The translations under genes and the position numbers were made by a program. The notes beneath the pieces were generated by a model, which saw only the letters and a program-made list of their open reading frames with translations, searched no databases and was not told the DNA's origin. This document shows, piece after piece, positions 34,296-45,168 of a stretch of DNA of 64,000 nucleotides (position 1 is the first letter of the stretch; each line of letters begins with the position of its first letter). Source of the stretch: Turnera subulata (lineage: Eukaryota > Streptophyta > Magnoliopsida > Malpighiales > Passifloraceae); NCBI GenBank assembly GCA_028386065.3, contig JAKUCV010002185.1:112733-176732 (forward strand), read 5' to 3'.

Positions 34296-37200
34296 ATGGC
34301 AGGAAACTACAGGTTTTCAATGGACCAAAAGGACATTGTAAGGCTATTGACCACTACTGTTGGAAGTTTCATACAGGATAGGTTGATAGATAAAGAACAA
34401 AGAATCCAGCACAAGGAACAATGTGCAGAGAGATTAGCAGCAGAGGATGGAAGCTCTGGCAAGGATACAGAGGTTAGATACTCGGATCAAGCAGTTTTGG
34501 CAAATTTGGATTGGGGTATTGAAGCCCTGGAAGAAGCTATCAATACATCCAATATGGAAGCTAAACTGGCACGGCTAGATTATGCGGAGAAGATGTTGCA
34601 AGTCTGTGCCATGTTGAGCTCCAATCAAACAACAGCTGGGGTGCCAAATTTCTACCTCTCTGCTTGGGCCCATCTCAATCTTTCCTACCTGTGGAAATTG
34701 CGTAACAACATCCATAATTCTGTACTTCATGTTCTTGAGATGTTCACTGTTGATCCATTCTTCTCACGTGTTGATTTTGCCCCTGAACTTTGGAAGGACT
34801 TATTTCTTCTACACATGAGCTCAATTGTTGGATGGTATTCGGAAGCAAGGCACAGGCTCATAATGGAAGTCATACCTGATGCTCATGATTTGTCATTTAC
34901 AGCTGACTTTGATCAGTTCTTTAATGAGTCCTTGATCCTTTCGATGAGGCCCGAACAAGCAGAGAATTTGAAAAAGCTGGAGGAGCTTTATGGAGAATCA
35001 TTGGATGAGAACACAAGGCTCTTTGCTAAGTATTATAAGGATTGCATGAATTCTGATTCATCCACAAGCAAGAAGATGATTCCAATGTTGCCAATCGCAG
35101 AACCACCAATGACTCCCCTTCACGAGGTTAGCCGGTCGATTCCTGATTATGTTAAATTCGGACCCATCTTACCAAAGACTGCTGGTTTTTCTTCAGTAGT
35201 TCGATCTAAATATGGCGAGAGAGAAGCAAGCAGGTTAGTGTGCACCCTTTTAACAATTTGAAGTTGTTTCTTACAAGAGAAAATAGAAATAGTATACTAC
35301 CAATTGTTTTGTCACGACCAGAAATGGTTCCCTTTTCTGTTTTTAATGGGTCTGATTCATGTCATATTGGATATAACCAACAGATCGAGTGTTACTTCCA
35401 CGGTGTCTCAGAATTTAGAGGAGTCTGCTATGTGGGACGCTCAAGTAAGGCAGAGAATTGTATCAGTACAGTCATTGTTTTTAGCAAGCTTGGCTGAGAA
35501 ATTTATATTTCCTCCATCTGACGGTATTTATTTTCTTGTTAATATCCAGGATGCCATATATGAGGAGGATGAATTGGATTCTGAATGTGAGCCCAGTGAA
35601 GCATACTTAGATTCTGAAGATAAAACTACCAAGTTGATAAGTCTAGGCAGTCTGCAGATAACTGGTAATGAAGAAACAGTGTCAAACAAGCTGCCGCACA
35701 AACCAAAGAGCAGAACTCATTCTCCTACTATTTTCTCTCCTATAGAATCACCCGGAACTGTTTCACCAAAGGTCTCCGGTTCTCATCAAGGCAGGCCTAC
35801 TAAGAAGGAACCCACATCATTATTGCGCCTGCAGTCCACTCGTTCATTGGATCATACTGCTTCCACCCTTTTGCCTGAATCTCCACGCATAAGTAATGAC
35901 TTCAATATTAGCTCACCGGACTCGGATGGCGAAGCAATGGTATGCCCTGATTTCAGCTGTTGCTGATATTTACTTAGCACCAACCAAGTCTTTGCTTTCT
36001 TTAATTCTTTTGAAAAGAACTTTGTGATCTATATTCTTGCAGAGAAGTGTCAGGAAAAACTATAATCGAACACGAAGAATGAGTTATGACAGTGTGAATG
36101 TGCAAGTATTTGAGGCTAGGTACCTTACCTTGACTTCTCTTTTGGTTTCGTAATTTTATATGTAGTATTTCTGATGATTTTTGCCCTTGCACCATGGACA
36201 AGAAAACATCAGAAATAGTCCCACTCTTGTCCTTCTGATTGCCAACCTTAAGTTAACTTTTCCTATGCAGTTCCCCTAATGGAAGCGATGAAGGAAGCCA
36301 AAGCTGCATTTCAATTCCCACATCTGAAAAGTTGACTACTCGTTCAAGACCACCAAAAGACTTTGTTTGCCCTATCACGGGCCAGCTTTTTAATGATCCA
36401 GTCACCCTTGAAACTGGCCAGACTTATGAGAGGAAAGCAATACAGGAATGGCTGAAAAGAGGAAACACAACATGTCCCATTACTCGGCAACCTCTGTCAG
36501 CAAATTCATTGCCCAAAACAAACTATGTTCTGAAGAGACTCATAACATCCTGGAAAGAGCAGTATCCGGATCTTGCTCAGGAGTTCTCATACTCCGAAAC
36601 ACCAAGGAGTTCATTCACGTCCTCTTTCATAAAAGACTCTCCAATTTTGTCCACTCCATCTAGAACTCGTGATCTTCTTAGTCACACTAACTCAGATAAT
36701 CACTTACACCAAAGGAGCAAAAGGTTTGTACGAACAACAGTATCTACATCACCAACAAGTGTAATATCTCAAGCTACTGTTGAAATGATCATCAATGGGT
36801 TAAAACCCCACATTTCATGCCTCTGTACTTCAGAAAACTTACAGGAGTGTGAGGATGCAGTTTTGGCAATAGCCAAAGCGTGGAAGGAATCAAAGGGTGA
36901 TCCTGCTGTTCATTCATACTTATCCGAACCTACAATAGTAAATGGTTTTGTTGAAATTTTGTCAGCTTCTCTAAATAGAGAGGCTCTCAGAACATCAATA
37001 TACGTTCTCTCGGAGCTCATATTTTCAGATGAAAGTATTGGAGAGACTTTAACCTGTGTAGATTCTGATTTTGATTGCCTGGCTGCTTTGCTAAAAAATG
37101 GGCTAGCTGAGGCTGTTGTTCTCATATACCTGCTACGGCCAGCATTTTCTCAGGTTTCTACACAGAACATTACAGCCTCCCTTGTCCAGTTAATCCAGTG

Positions 37201-40200
37201 CAAATATGAAGATCATGATGATCTTCAGTTCGTCATGGAGCCCAAGAATGCTGCTATAGCAATGCTTGAGCAGGTACTCATGGAAGGGGATGAAAACAGC
37301 CGGTTAGTCAATGCTTTATGCATCATTTCTGAAAATGGAATTCCAGCGCTAGTTAAATGTTTGGATAGAGTAGAAGGACGGAAGTCTATTGTTTCCATAC
37401 TTCTGTCTTGCATGCACGCCGACAAAAGTTGCCGCACCCTCATTGCAAGTAGAATTGAACTCTCTCCTGTTCTTGAATTATTTCATTCTGGAGATGATAG
37501 TGTGAGGGGTATATGCATAGACTTTCTCTCAGGGTTAGTTCAGTTAAACAGGTAAACACCCATCTTTCAAGCTTGTTTACCTTATTTCCGAACTTAAATT
37601 ATTTTAGAGTGAAGAATTTTTGTTATGCTAGCCTGTTTCTAAATGCCAGTTCTCTTGTAAGTTCTGTTCATCCCAAATTCTATTTTCCTTGTGGTCTACC
37701 AGGAGGACATTTTGCAATCAAATCTTGCAGCTAATTAAAGATGAAGGATCATTTAGTACCATGCACACGTTTCTTGTATACCTTCAAATGGCTCCCATGG
37801 AGCAGCAACCGAAGATTGCCATTCTTCTTCTTCAACTCGATCTCTTGGTTTGCCTTCAGTCTTTGACACTGCACTAACAGTAAATTCCAAGAAGGTTGGA
37901 AGGAAGCACGTTAATATATGCTAACATATTTTATATGATTGAATTTTTCCAGGTTGAACCACGGAAGATGAGCATATACAGGGAAGAAGCCATAGAAGCA
38001 CTAATCGACTCGCTGCAGAGAAAGGACTTTTCCAATATTCAAATGATGGCTCTGGATGCTTTGGAATTTCTTTCTGGGCGTCTGACTTCATCTGCTACGT
38101 CATGTATGGAAGCCTGGTTACTCAAAGTCGCAGGGTTTGATCAGCCATACAATGCTCTGATGAAGGCAGAGAAGATGAAGAAGCAGGAAAATGATTTGGC
38201 AGAAACGATGGTTTGCATTTATGTTGTTTTGCAGTTGCAAATATTTCAAATTTACGTTCATCCTGAACCTTGTATTGTACACGTTTCATGTACAGGAAGA
38301 TGAAGAGAAAGCTGCAAGTTCTTGGGAGAAAAGAGTAGCTTTTGTACTCTGTAACCATGAAAAGGGCTCAATCTTCAAAGCCTTGGAAGAATGCTTCAAG
38401 AGTAATTCCTTGGAGATGGCAAGGTCCTGCCTCGTGATCTCCACATGGCTTGTCTACATGCTTTCGGTTCTTCCTGATACTGGTGTAAGATATCAAGCCC
38501 GTAAGTGCTTGCTAGATGAATTTATAAATGTCCTCCAATCTTCTCGAAATGTGGAAGAGAAGATTTTGGCAACTCTTGCTTTGAGAACTTTTGTTGGTGA
38601 CCCTGGTAAGTTCAGTGTAACTGTGGTTAATACTTACAGATTCTCTCCTCATGGTAATGCAAAGTTTTGCTGACTCAATACTCCATAATCTTAAGCTGCT
38701 CTTGAAGAACTGGGAAAGTATGCTAGATGCGTCTATAAAACCTTGAGAAAGTTAAAGAGAAATTCACCGGTGGTTACTGATGTGCTGAAGTCTCTGATGA
38801 ATTTGTCCTCTGTAAATGCAGTAAGTGGACAATTCCTCTTCCCCATTCTGCTACAAAGCTTTCCAGAGAAGGCTATTAACTGTTTTATTTGTTCCTTCAG
38901 AAAGAGTTGTGGAATTGCACCGAAGCAGTCGAGGTAGAATCATCTGCAAATGGTGAAGTACTGTCTTTGCTACATCTCAAAGGTCGTGTGTTAAGCAGCC
39001 ATTCTGATGGAACCATAAAGGTATTTGTCTCTTCCAAGCCATCCACAGTAGTCTCCCACATGATTGGAAACAAACATCCATCACTACATTCTGTTATACG
39101 AATGTATCATTATGAAGTCATAAAGACAGTCAACTAAGCTGCCTAATTTTAGGTGTGGGATGCTGGGAAAAGGATTCTAAGATTAGTTCAAGAAGTGAGG
39201 GAGCATACAAAGGCTGTCACATGCCTACATGTTTCACCTTCTGGTGACAAACTGTACAGTGGTTCCTTGGACAAAACAATTCGGGTAAGCAGTCTCCTAA
39301 TTCAAAGTGACCTTCATACAAGGCAAAGAAAGGCTCCTCACAATGTCTTGCATAGGAGAGATTCTATAGAACTATAAACTTGCAGTTTCTTCAGCCAATA
39401 ATCTATAAAGCATAAGAGTATGAACACATGGAGATCGATGATGCTATCTTCTGCGAAGGATATTGATCATCCTTGTTTTTGTCTTGAAACTTTATTTTGT
39501 GTAAATCTGATAACCAAAACTTATTATGGGGAGTCGTTCTCGAAGAGGGAAAAAAACAATAATTTTGTGGGAAAAAGGGCAGCAAGCAATCATATGCTTT
39601 ATGTTTTCATCTGCAGGTGTGGGCTATAAAACCTGAAGAAATCCATTGTGTTCAAGTTCACGATGTGAAAGAGGCAGTACATGAGTTGGTAGCTAATGCT
39701 AAAGTTGCTTGCTTTATTTCTCAAGGAACAGGAATTAAGGTGAGGCACATTTTTGCATTCAAGCAGTCAAAAACAAGTATATGGTAGCTAGCCACAGTAT
39801 TAGTTTTACTGAAAAAGTGTTCCTGCAGGTGTATAACTGGTCTGGGGTACCAAAGCAAGTCAGTTTCAACAAAAATGTCAAGTGCCTTGCATTGGCAGGA
39901 GACAAATTATACTGCGGTATCTCTGGTTACAGCATCCAGGTACAATTTATTCCACTCTTTTCAACCAGTTTGGTTGACCAAAATGAAATATTTCAGTAAC
40001 CCTTTTTCCTGACATTTTCAGGAGGTAGATTTGTCCAAATTCACATCATCAACATTCTATTCGGGTACCAGAAAGTTGCTGGGGAAACAGACTATATATT
40101 CCATGCATATACACGAGGGTATCCTCTTTGCTGGTGGTTCAGCAGTTGATGGCACAGCTGGGAAGGTAAGTAACAATGGCCAGCCTTATGTATTGGGTTT

Positions 40201-40537
40201 GAGGTGAAACAACTAATTTGCATATTTGCAGGTATTTTCACACTCTAACAAGGCAGTCATAGGATCATTCAGTACAGGATACGACATAGTACGCATTGTT
40301 GCAAACAATGACTTCATATTCACTGCAACAAAGTGCGGGATCATTGAGGTTTGGTTGAAAGAAAGGGTGAGCAAAGTTGGGTCCATCAAGATGGGAGGTG
40401 GAGGTCACATTAAAATCACATCCTTAACATCCGACATGGATGGAGGAATGCTCTATGCCGGCACTTCTGATGGGAAGATCCAGGTTAGATTACTATCATT
40501 TGCAGCAAAAAATGAATATGCGAATATAGCGAGTTAA
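34296..40537 (+). CDS. LIN: LIN/CERBERUS-like E3 ubiquitin ligase (U-box, ARM-like, WD40)
   Basis: Fourteen exons join into about 1541 codons: 34296-35233, 35384-35939, 36043-36119, 36271-37551, 37703-37847, 37953-38210, 38296-38605, 38696-38820, 38901-39020, 39153-39284, 39617-39739, 39829-39939, 40022-40165, 40232-40537. The N-terminal family-specific domain begins MAGNYRFSMDQKDIVRLLTT. The U-box is at about residues 553-626 (DFVCPITGQLFNDPVTLETG), ARM-like helices follow to about 1200, and WD40 repeats occupy about 1245-1525 (VWDAGKRI; LYSGSLDKTIR). Legume LIN/CERBERUS (about 1485 residues) is needed for rhizobial infection threads; related genes occur in non-nodulating plants, so a symbiotic role here is inference. 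The U-box recruits E2 enzymes; targets are unknown. The last exon reads past GKIQ for 17 more residues, so the true 3' end is uncertain. Confidence 0.9.
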
Positions 40538-41171
40538 GAAATGCATAAGATCCTAAGACCCACGTCCGAACCCGATACCTGATCTTCTTAAGAAGTTGCC
40601 CCTACGTATTTCGTAGGTATGGTCCAAAGAAACCTAGTCCTCTCGTTTAAAAAGTGTTACAGGCCGATAAGTGGTGAGTGAACCCTCATGTGTTCGTACT
40701 TAAAAGTAAAGGACAGTCTTTGTGTATCCGGGAATGTCTTTATTTATCATATTTTGCGGATCGATATTTCGGTCACCGGAACTCAATTCCTGGGCATGTC
40801 CACTCCCCTCTCAAGTTCAATTTCCAATTACGATATTTCTGAAGAAAATTTTGTATAGTTTCTGCTTGTCGCCATTACTCAACCAATCATGACAAGTCCC
40901 TCCCTTTCAACTTTCAAGTCTAATTTTCCACTCCCATTCAATTACTGCCCTTCACTTAACCAACACCAACAAATTGCAACAGAGGCTACATGCTACATCT
41001 CCTCGTAGGCGTCAATTTCATGTTTGGGTAATAAACGACTTTCGGTGAAGGTCAACTAGAATAAAGCATCACCTTATTAAGGTTCCCATTTTTCTGGCAC
41101 TATTTTTGCAGACTCGATGAGCAATTCATTGCCACAGTGAAAAGTTTTCCATCAATTGAATAAAAGAGCAG
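40538..41171. other. 3' flank of LIN-like gene and tail of the antisense snoRNA transcript
   Basis: No protein-coding frame. Read on the minus strand, 40980-41160 contains several small inverted repeats (for example GGTGA/TCACC at about 41044-41074) that could belong to another small RNA, but I could not find paired C/D boxes or a clear H/ACA layout. Confidence 0.35.
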
Positions 41172-41172
41172 A

Positions 41173-41263
41173 GGCACTCAGAATGAAAAGGACTAAATTT
41201 TGCAACAAATATTTCATCGATCTTAATGATCTCCTGCAATAACATTGATCCTCATCGTGCCCA
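41173..41263 (-). ncRNA. U51: U51-like box C/D snoRNA (25S rRNA 2'-O-methylation guide)
   Basis: On the minus strand: box C ACGATGA (41258-41252), box C' TCGATGA (41220-41214) and box D CTGA (41181-41178). The flanking stem GGCAC/GTGCC is at 41261-41257 and 41177-41173. Next to box D lies AGTCCTTTTCAT (41194-41183), a 12-nt perfect complement to conserved 25S rRNA ATGAAAAGGACT. The fifth-nucleotide rule places the methyl group on the A after ATG, the site assigned to U51 (human 28S A1511 class; yeast Am807). Box C has C in place of U at position 2. It is the downstream member of a two-snoRNA transcript. Confidence 0.75.
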
Positions 41264-41419
41264 ATCAGAATCTTCCACGCAAATCAAAATCAAAAAGAGT
41301 AAAGGAAAATTTTTTAAAAGAAAATAGAGGAAGCTATTATATTTTTATAGGCAAAAACGTTGCATTTAAACCCAAAATACCAAAAGAAATTAAAATTGGT
41401 GAGAAACGGCAATAGGGAG

Positions 41420-41510
41420 GAAATCATCAGAAACAATGGATGTATTGCATCAAAGATGTGTCTCAGACGACCGTCGTGAGAAATTGTAATCCAGTTCATC
41501 ACTTGATTTC
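41420..41510 (-). ncRNA. box C/D snoRNA targeting conserved 25S rRNA GACCGTCGTGAGA
   Basis: On the minus strand a perfect 7-bp terminal stem GAAATCA/TGATTTC (41510-41504 with 41426-41420) brackets box C GTGATGA (41502-41496), box D' CTGA (41466-41463), box C' TTGATGC (41453-41447) and box D CTGA (41430-41427). Upstream of D' lies TCTCACGACGGTC (41481-41469), a 13-nt complement to the universally conserved 25S segment GACCGTCGTGAGA near the peptidyl-transferase region. The fifth-nucleotide rule predicts methylation of the first C of GACC. That is the neighbourhood of yeast Am2946/Cm2948, so it may match the snR69/snR71 class. The guide next to box D (AATACATCCATTGTTT) has no target I recognise. 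Confidence 0.8.
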
Positions 41511-41651
41511 GAAACCCTCACCAAACCTCCAAAAACAAGCCACTGACCCAAAAAACTTCAAAGTGAAAAACAACCATAGTAAGAGAAACAAATACAAAGA
41601 CGGAGAAGGGGTAGAGAAGAGGAGGTCTGGAAGAACGAGTGCCACTTCATG

Positions 41652-41827
41652 CTTAAATAGGGCGGGCTTGTGCAGCTTTCGTTATTAGGGTTTCTGTCGA
41701 TATGCATTGACTGAACTACCCCTCCACCCTGGACCCTTTTCGAATTTACCTTACTCTTCTTGGACTTTGACTCCCGGAGCCGGAAAACAAGACCAGTACA
41801 AGCAATTATGTTCTGGATAATAGCCCA
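41652..41827 (-). promoter_or_regulatory. snoRNA-type promoter: TATA, telo-box, site II
   Basis: Read on the minus strand: TATTTAAG (41659-41652), telo-box AAACCCTAAT (41693-41684) and a TGGGCT site II motif (41827-41822). Telo-box plus TGGGCY is the usual promoter of plant snoRNA gene clusters and ribosomal-protein genes. The order and distance fit a transcript starting near 41630 and running leftward through both snoRNAs. Confidence 0.6.
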
Positions 41828-41925
41828 ACCCCGAGGGAATGGGCTGAATAAGGGAATGAGCAGGAACTAGGTTGTTTTACCACCAAAAAAAGAAAGAGAA
41901 ACACCACCATACATATTTTGGAAAA

Positions 41926-43771
41926 GGGTTAAGCACGTTTTTGGGTCCTCGGGTTTCGCGTTTGTCCTGTTTCTATACCCGCGAGTTTTCCTGTCCCTTT
42001 TAGGTACCCCGAGTTTAAGATTTTGGCCCTTTTCTATACCTCGGGCAGCCCGGCTGATGACGTGGCCAGTTGCCCGGGCAGACCTGACACGTGTCACCCT
42101 CCCATTGGACCACATCGGCAAAAAATGGGCCCCACCTGATCCCACTGATTTTTATTTTCCGAAAAATCGAAATTTTTTTTCCTATTTTTAAAATCCCTTA
42201 CCGACTGGTTGGCCCGATTTTACACCGGTTGAGGGGAAATGGCGACCCGAACCGGTTGACACATCTTTTTTTTTTTTCACTTAGTACCCGATTTAAATAA
42301 AACAATATAACTACACTTAAATTCCTAAATACTAAACTAATTTCCTAAAGTTATTTATTCTTCTCCACTAAGCCGTACACTTACATATAAAAAAATTGAA
42401 AAAAAAAAAAGAAACACCAACAAAACATCACTGCAGCAGCGGTGACTCCACCACCAAGTTCATCCCAAAAAATTCAAAAGAAAACAAAAAAAATCCCAAA
42501 CTCAACTTATCGTCTTCTCCAATGAGTTTCCCAATCGAAAGCCCTTGTACCGCGAAGGCGAAAAATCAGTCACGACGACTCCTCCACCAGTTAGCTTGAC
42601 GTCGGCACCACCATCTCTGCAATCGACGGAGTTGCAGCGCCACCACAGCACAACCCTTCTCCTCCACCTTGTGAACATCGCCGCCTCTGATCTCCCTTCC
42701 TCCTCTCCAAACCGTTGTCGTTCCTTTGAATCGCTAACCCTGCCATATGCCGGTGGTTTCCACGATGGATTTTAGGGGTTGTTGGTGTTGAGGACGTTGG
42801 TGGCCGGAGGTCGGTTCCTGTGGTGGCGCCTATAGTGTTTTGAGAATTAAATCTTGTTGGTGTGTTGACTGTGGAACGTGTCTTGTGTTGTGGGTTGTGA
42901 TGATGATGATGATACCTTGTGATTGTGGTGATGTTGTTAATGGAATCTGAAATCCACTGGTGGCCGAATTCAGATCTTGGGATTGTCGGGTTGCTCTCGG
43001 CATTTGAAGGGGGTTGCTGGTGGTTGGACCCGGTCTGGCTTTGGAGGAGTGTTGACTCGTTGATTGGTTATGGAGGAGAAAGGTAGTGGCGGTTATCATG
43101 GTGGAGGAGGAGGGTGTGGGGTTGTGTTTTCTAGTGGAGGAGTTGGGTGGTAGTGGTTTTGGTGGTGATTGTTGTGGTGGAGGAGGATGATGGTTCACTA
43201 CTCTTTTATAATCCTCTTTAATACCTATTTTAACCTCTCCTTTTAATACTCTCTCAATTAGCACTAACACAACAGGAAATTTTTAAATACCCAATGTCCG
43301 TTTTTTTTAACCTACTCACCTTTCTCATATAAATTCTTTTTGTAAGTCTAGGTAGAAGGCTAAACACTTTTCAATTAGAAAGTGTTTTTTTTATTGTTAA
43401 GAATAAGGATTATAATTTTGGTATTTTAACAAAAAAAAGTTAAAAAAATGTGGGGTGGGCTATTTTTGTCGGGTTAATCGGTTCAACCAGCCGGTAAGCG
43501 ATTTTAAAAATAGGAAAAAGAATTTTTGATTTTTCAGAAAATAAAAATCAGTGGGATCAGGTGGGGCCCATTTTTTTGCCGACGTGGTCCAATGGGAGGG
43601 TGACACGTGTCAGGTCTGCCTGGGCAACTGGCCACGTCATCAGCCGGGCTGCCCGAGGTATAGAAAAGGGCCAAAATCTTAAACCCGGGGTACCTAAAAG
43701 GGACAGGAAAACTCGCGGGTATAGAAACAGGACAAACGCGAAATCCGATGACCCAAAAAGGTGCTTAACCT
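41926..43771. mobile_element. Mutator-like (MULE-type) inverted-repeat element, copy 2
   Basis: Inverted repeats of about 295 bp (41926-about 42220 and about 43475-43771) are clearly homologous to those at 16341-17981. They start GGGTTAAGCACG and end GTGCTTAACCT. The flanks are identical 10-bp direct repeats, TTTTGGAAAA at 41916-41925 and 43772-43781. The interior (about 1.25 kb) differs from copy 1, has many CCACCA/GGTGGT motifs giving chance open frames, and shows no transposase. Different cargo between matching ends suggests a non-autonomous family able to exchange or capture internal sequence. Confidence 0.88.
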
Positions 43772-43781
43772 TTTTGGAAAA

Positions 43782-45168
43782 AGAAAAGGTAATCAAATGC
43801 AAAAAAATCATTGCGAAGATCTTAAAGCAACATTAGAAAGGTTAACATTTCATAGAGTACTAGCATAAAAAAAAAACATTTCATAGAGTACAATCTGACC
43901 AAGCCTAAAAATAAAGCTCGTAACCTATGGAGTCTGCATTATTTTGTTATTTTGTTGTTTGAACCAAATTAAAATATGATTAATCTCTCCCAATTTCACT
44001 TAGTAGAACTCATTCTATATAAATTCTTTGAAACCACGTTGATCAAGACATGATGTTTTCTCACGTAAATTAGGCTATTACTATTCATCTTTTTGGTAAT
44101 TCACATATTCCATAATATTGATGGGTCCAAATAGTTCAGACTATCTTTTTATCTGTACGAATTTTTACGTGATCTTTTTTTTTTATACAACCTCTAAGGC
44201 TACACAAATCCTACACCTTGACTCGAACTAGGATGGCCTAGATGGAACCAAGGACTTTATGCTATTGCACCGTAGCATAGCATCCTAAACATGATTAATC
44301 TCACCAATGATACGTAACAAAACTAATATGTATAAAATCTGAAATCACATTGATAAGTCATGTTGTACTTTCACACGAATTAAGGTCTATCATTATACAT
44401 CATTCTTCATCATTTGTTGTATACACTAAAACTTATCAATTAGACTCCTTATCCTAAAGATCTATGTCAAATGATAATACCCGGAATCCACCAGCCCAAA
44501 AAGCTTGCCTTACCTCTCTTTTCGGACAAAAATCTGAATGTAATCTTACAATGATACTTGATATGAGCTCATAAAAATTACGATCTTTTAATGCTACCTT
44601 AACCTTTATAATTTATATACTCCATGACAAAATAACCTATATTTCTTTGAATATTATCAACATCCACTTATAAACTACAAGGAAATTCCATGCACATACC
44701 TCAAGATGATAAACCGTGAAGGAGATGTCCATAAGCAAATCCTCTCACAAGTCTTAGACGAAACGACATATCTTCTGCGTTTTGGTCAAAGGAAAGCTAC
44801 AGAGCATCTGCTGCACATATTGACCAATGACCAGGCTGTTGGTAAGTTTTCCCAGCGAAAACGACCCCGTTCCCAAGCTTGAGAACACACCATGAACTGG
44901 ACCAGCGTATTTCTACTTTTTCTCTCGTTTCCCAATTTGCAGATCAAATGGCTATTTTTCCCCTTACTGAGCCACAATCAACTCACTAATTCATTACTCC
45001 ACGAACTCATCATTTATTCATCACCTAATATTAACTCATCAAAGCACCCCGTTTAGACTCGCCCAGTCAGATCACCGGCGATTGACACCACCCAGAACCG
45101 TCACCGTAAACAACACCACATAGAGGTCACCACCCGCAAATTAACACAGCCTCTCCAGAAGAGAAACG
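43782..45168. other. intergenic, upstream region of BRE gene
   Basis: AT-rich with no gene. At about 44178-44290 the minus strand has an AGTTCGAGTC motif like a polymerase III box B and a downstream A-run, loosely like a tRNA-derived SINE, but no clean target duplication. The last 150 bases are likely 5' UTR of the BRE gene. Confidence 0.35.

Noticed and set aside
40984..41160. A third snoRNA in the minus-strand cluster
   Set aside because: Small inverted repeats exist, but I could not find paired C/D boxes or an H/ACA arrangement with a guide.
41314..41502. 62-codon minus-strand frame beginning MNWITISHDGRL
   Set aside because: It overlaps a complete box C/D snoRNA whose closing stem and rRNA guide explain the sequence better.
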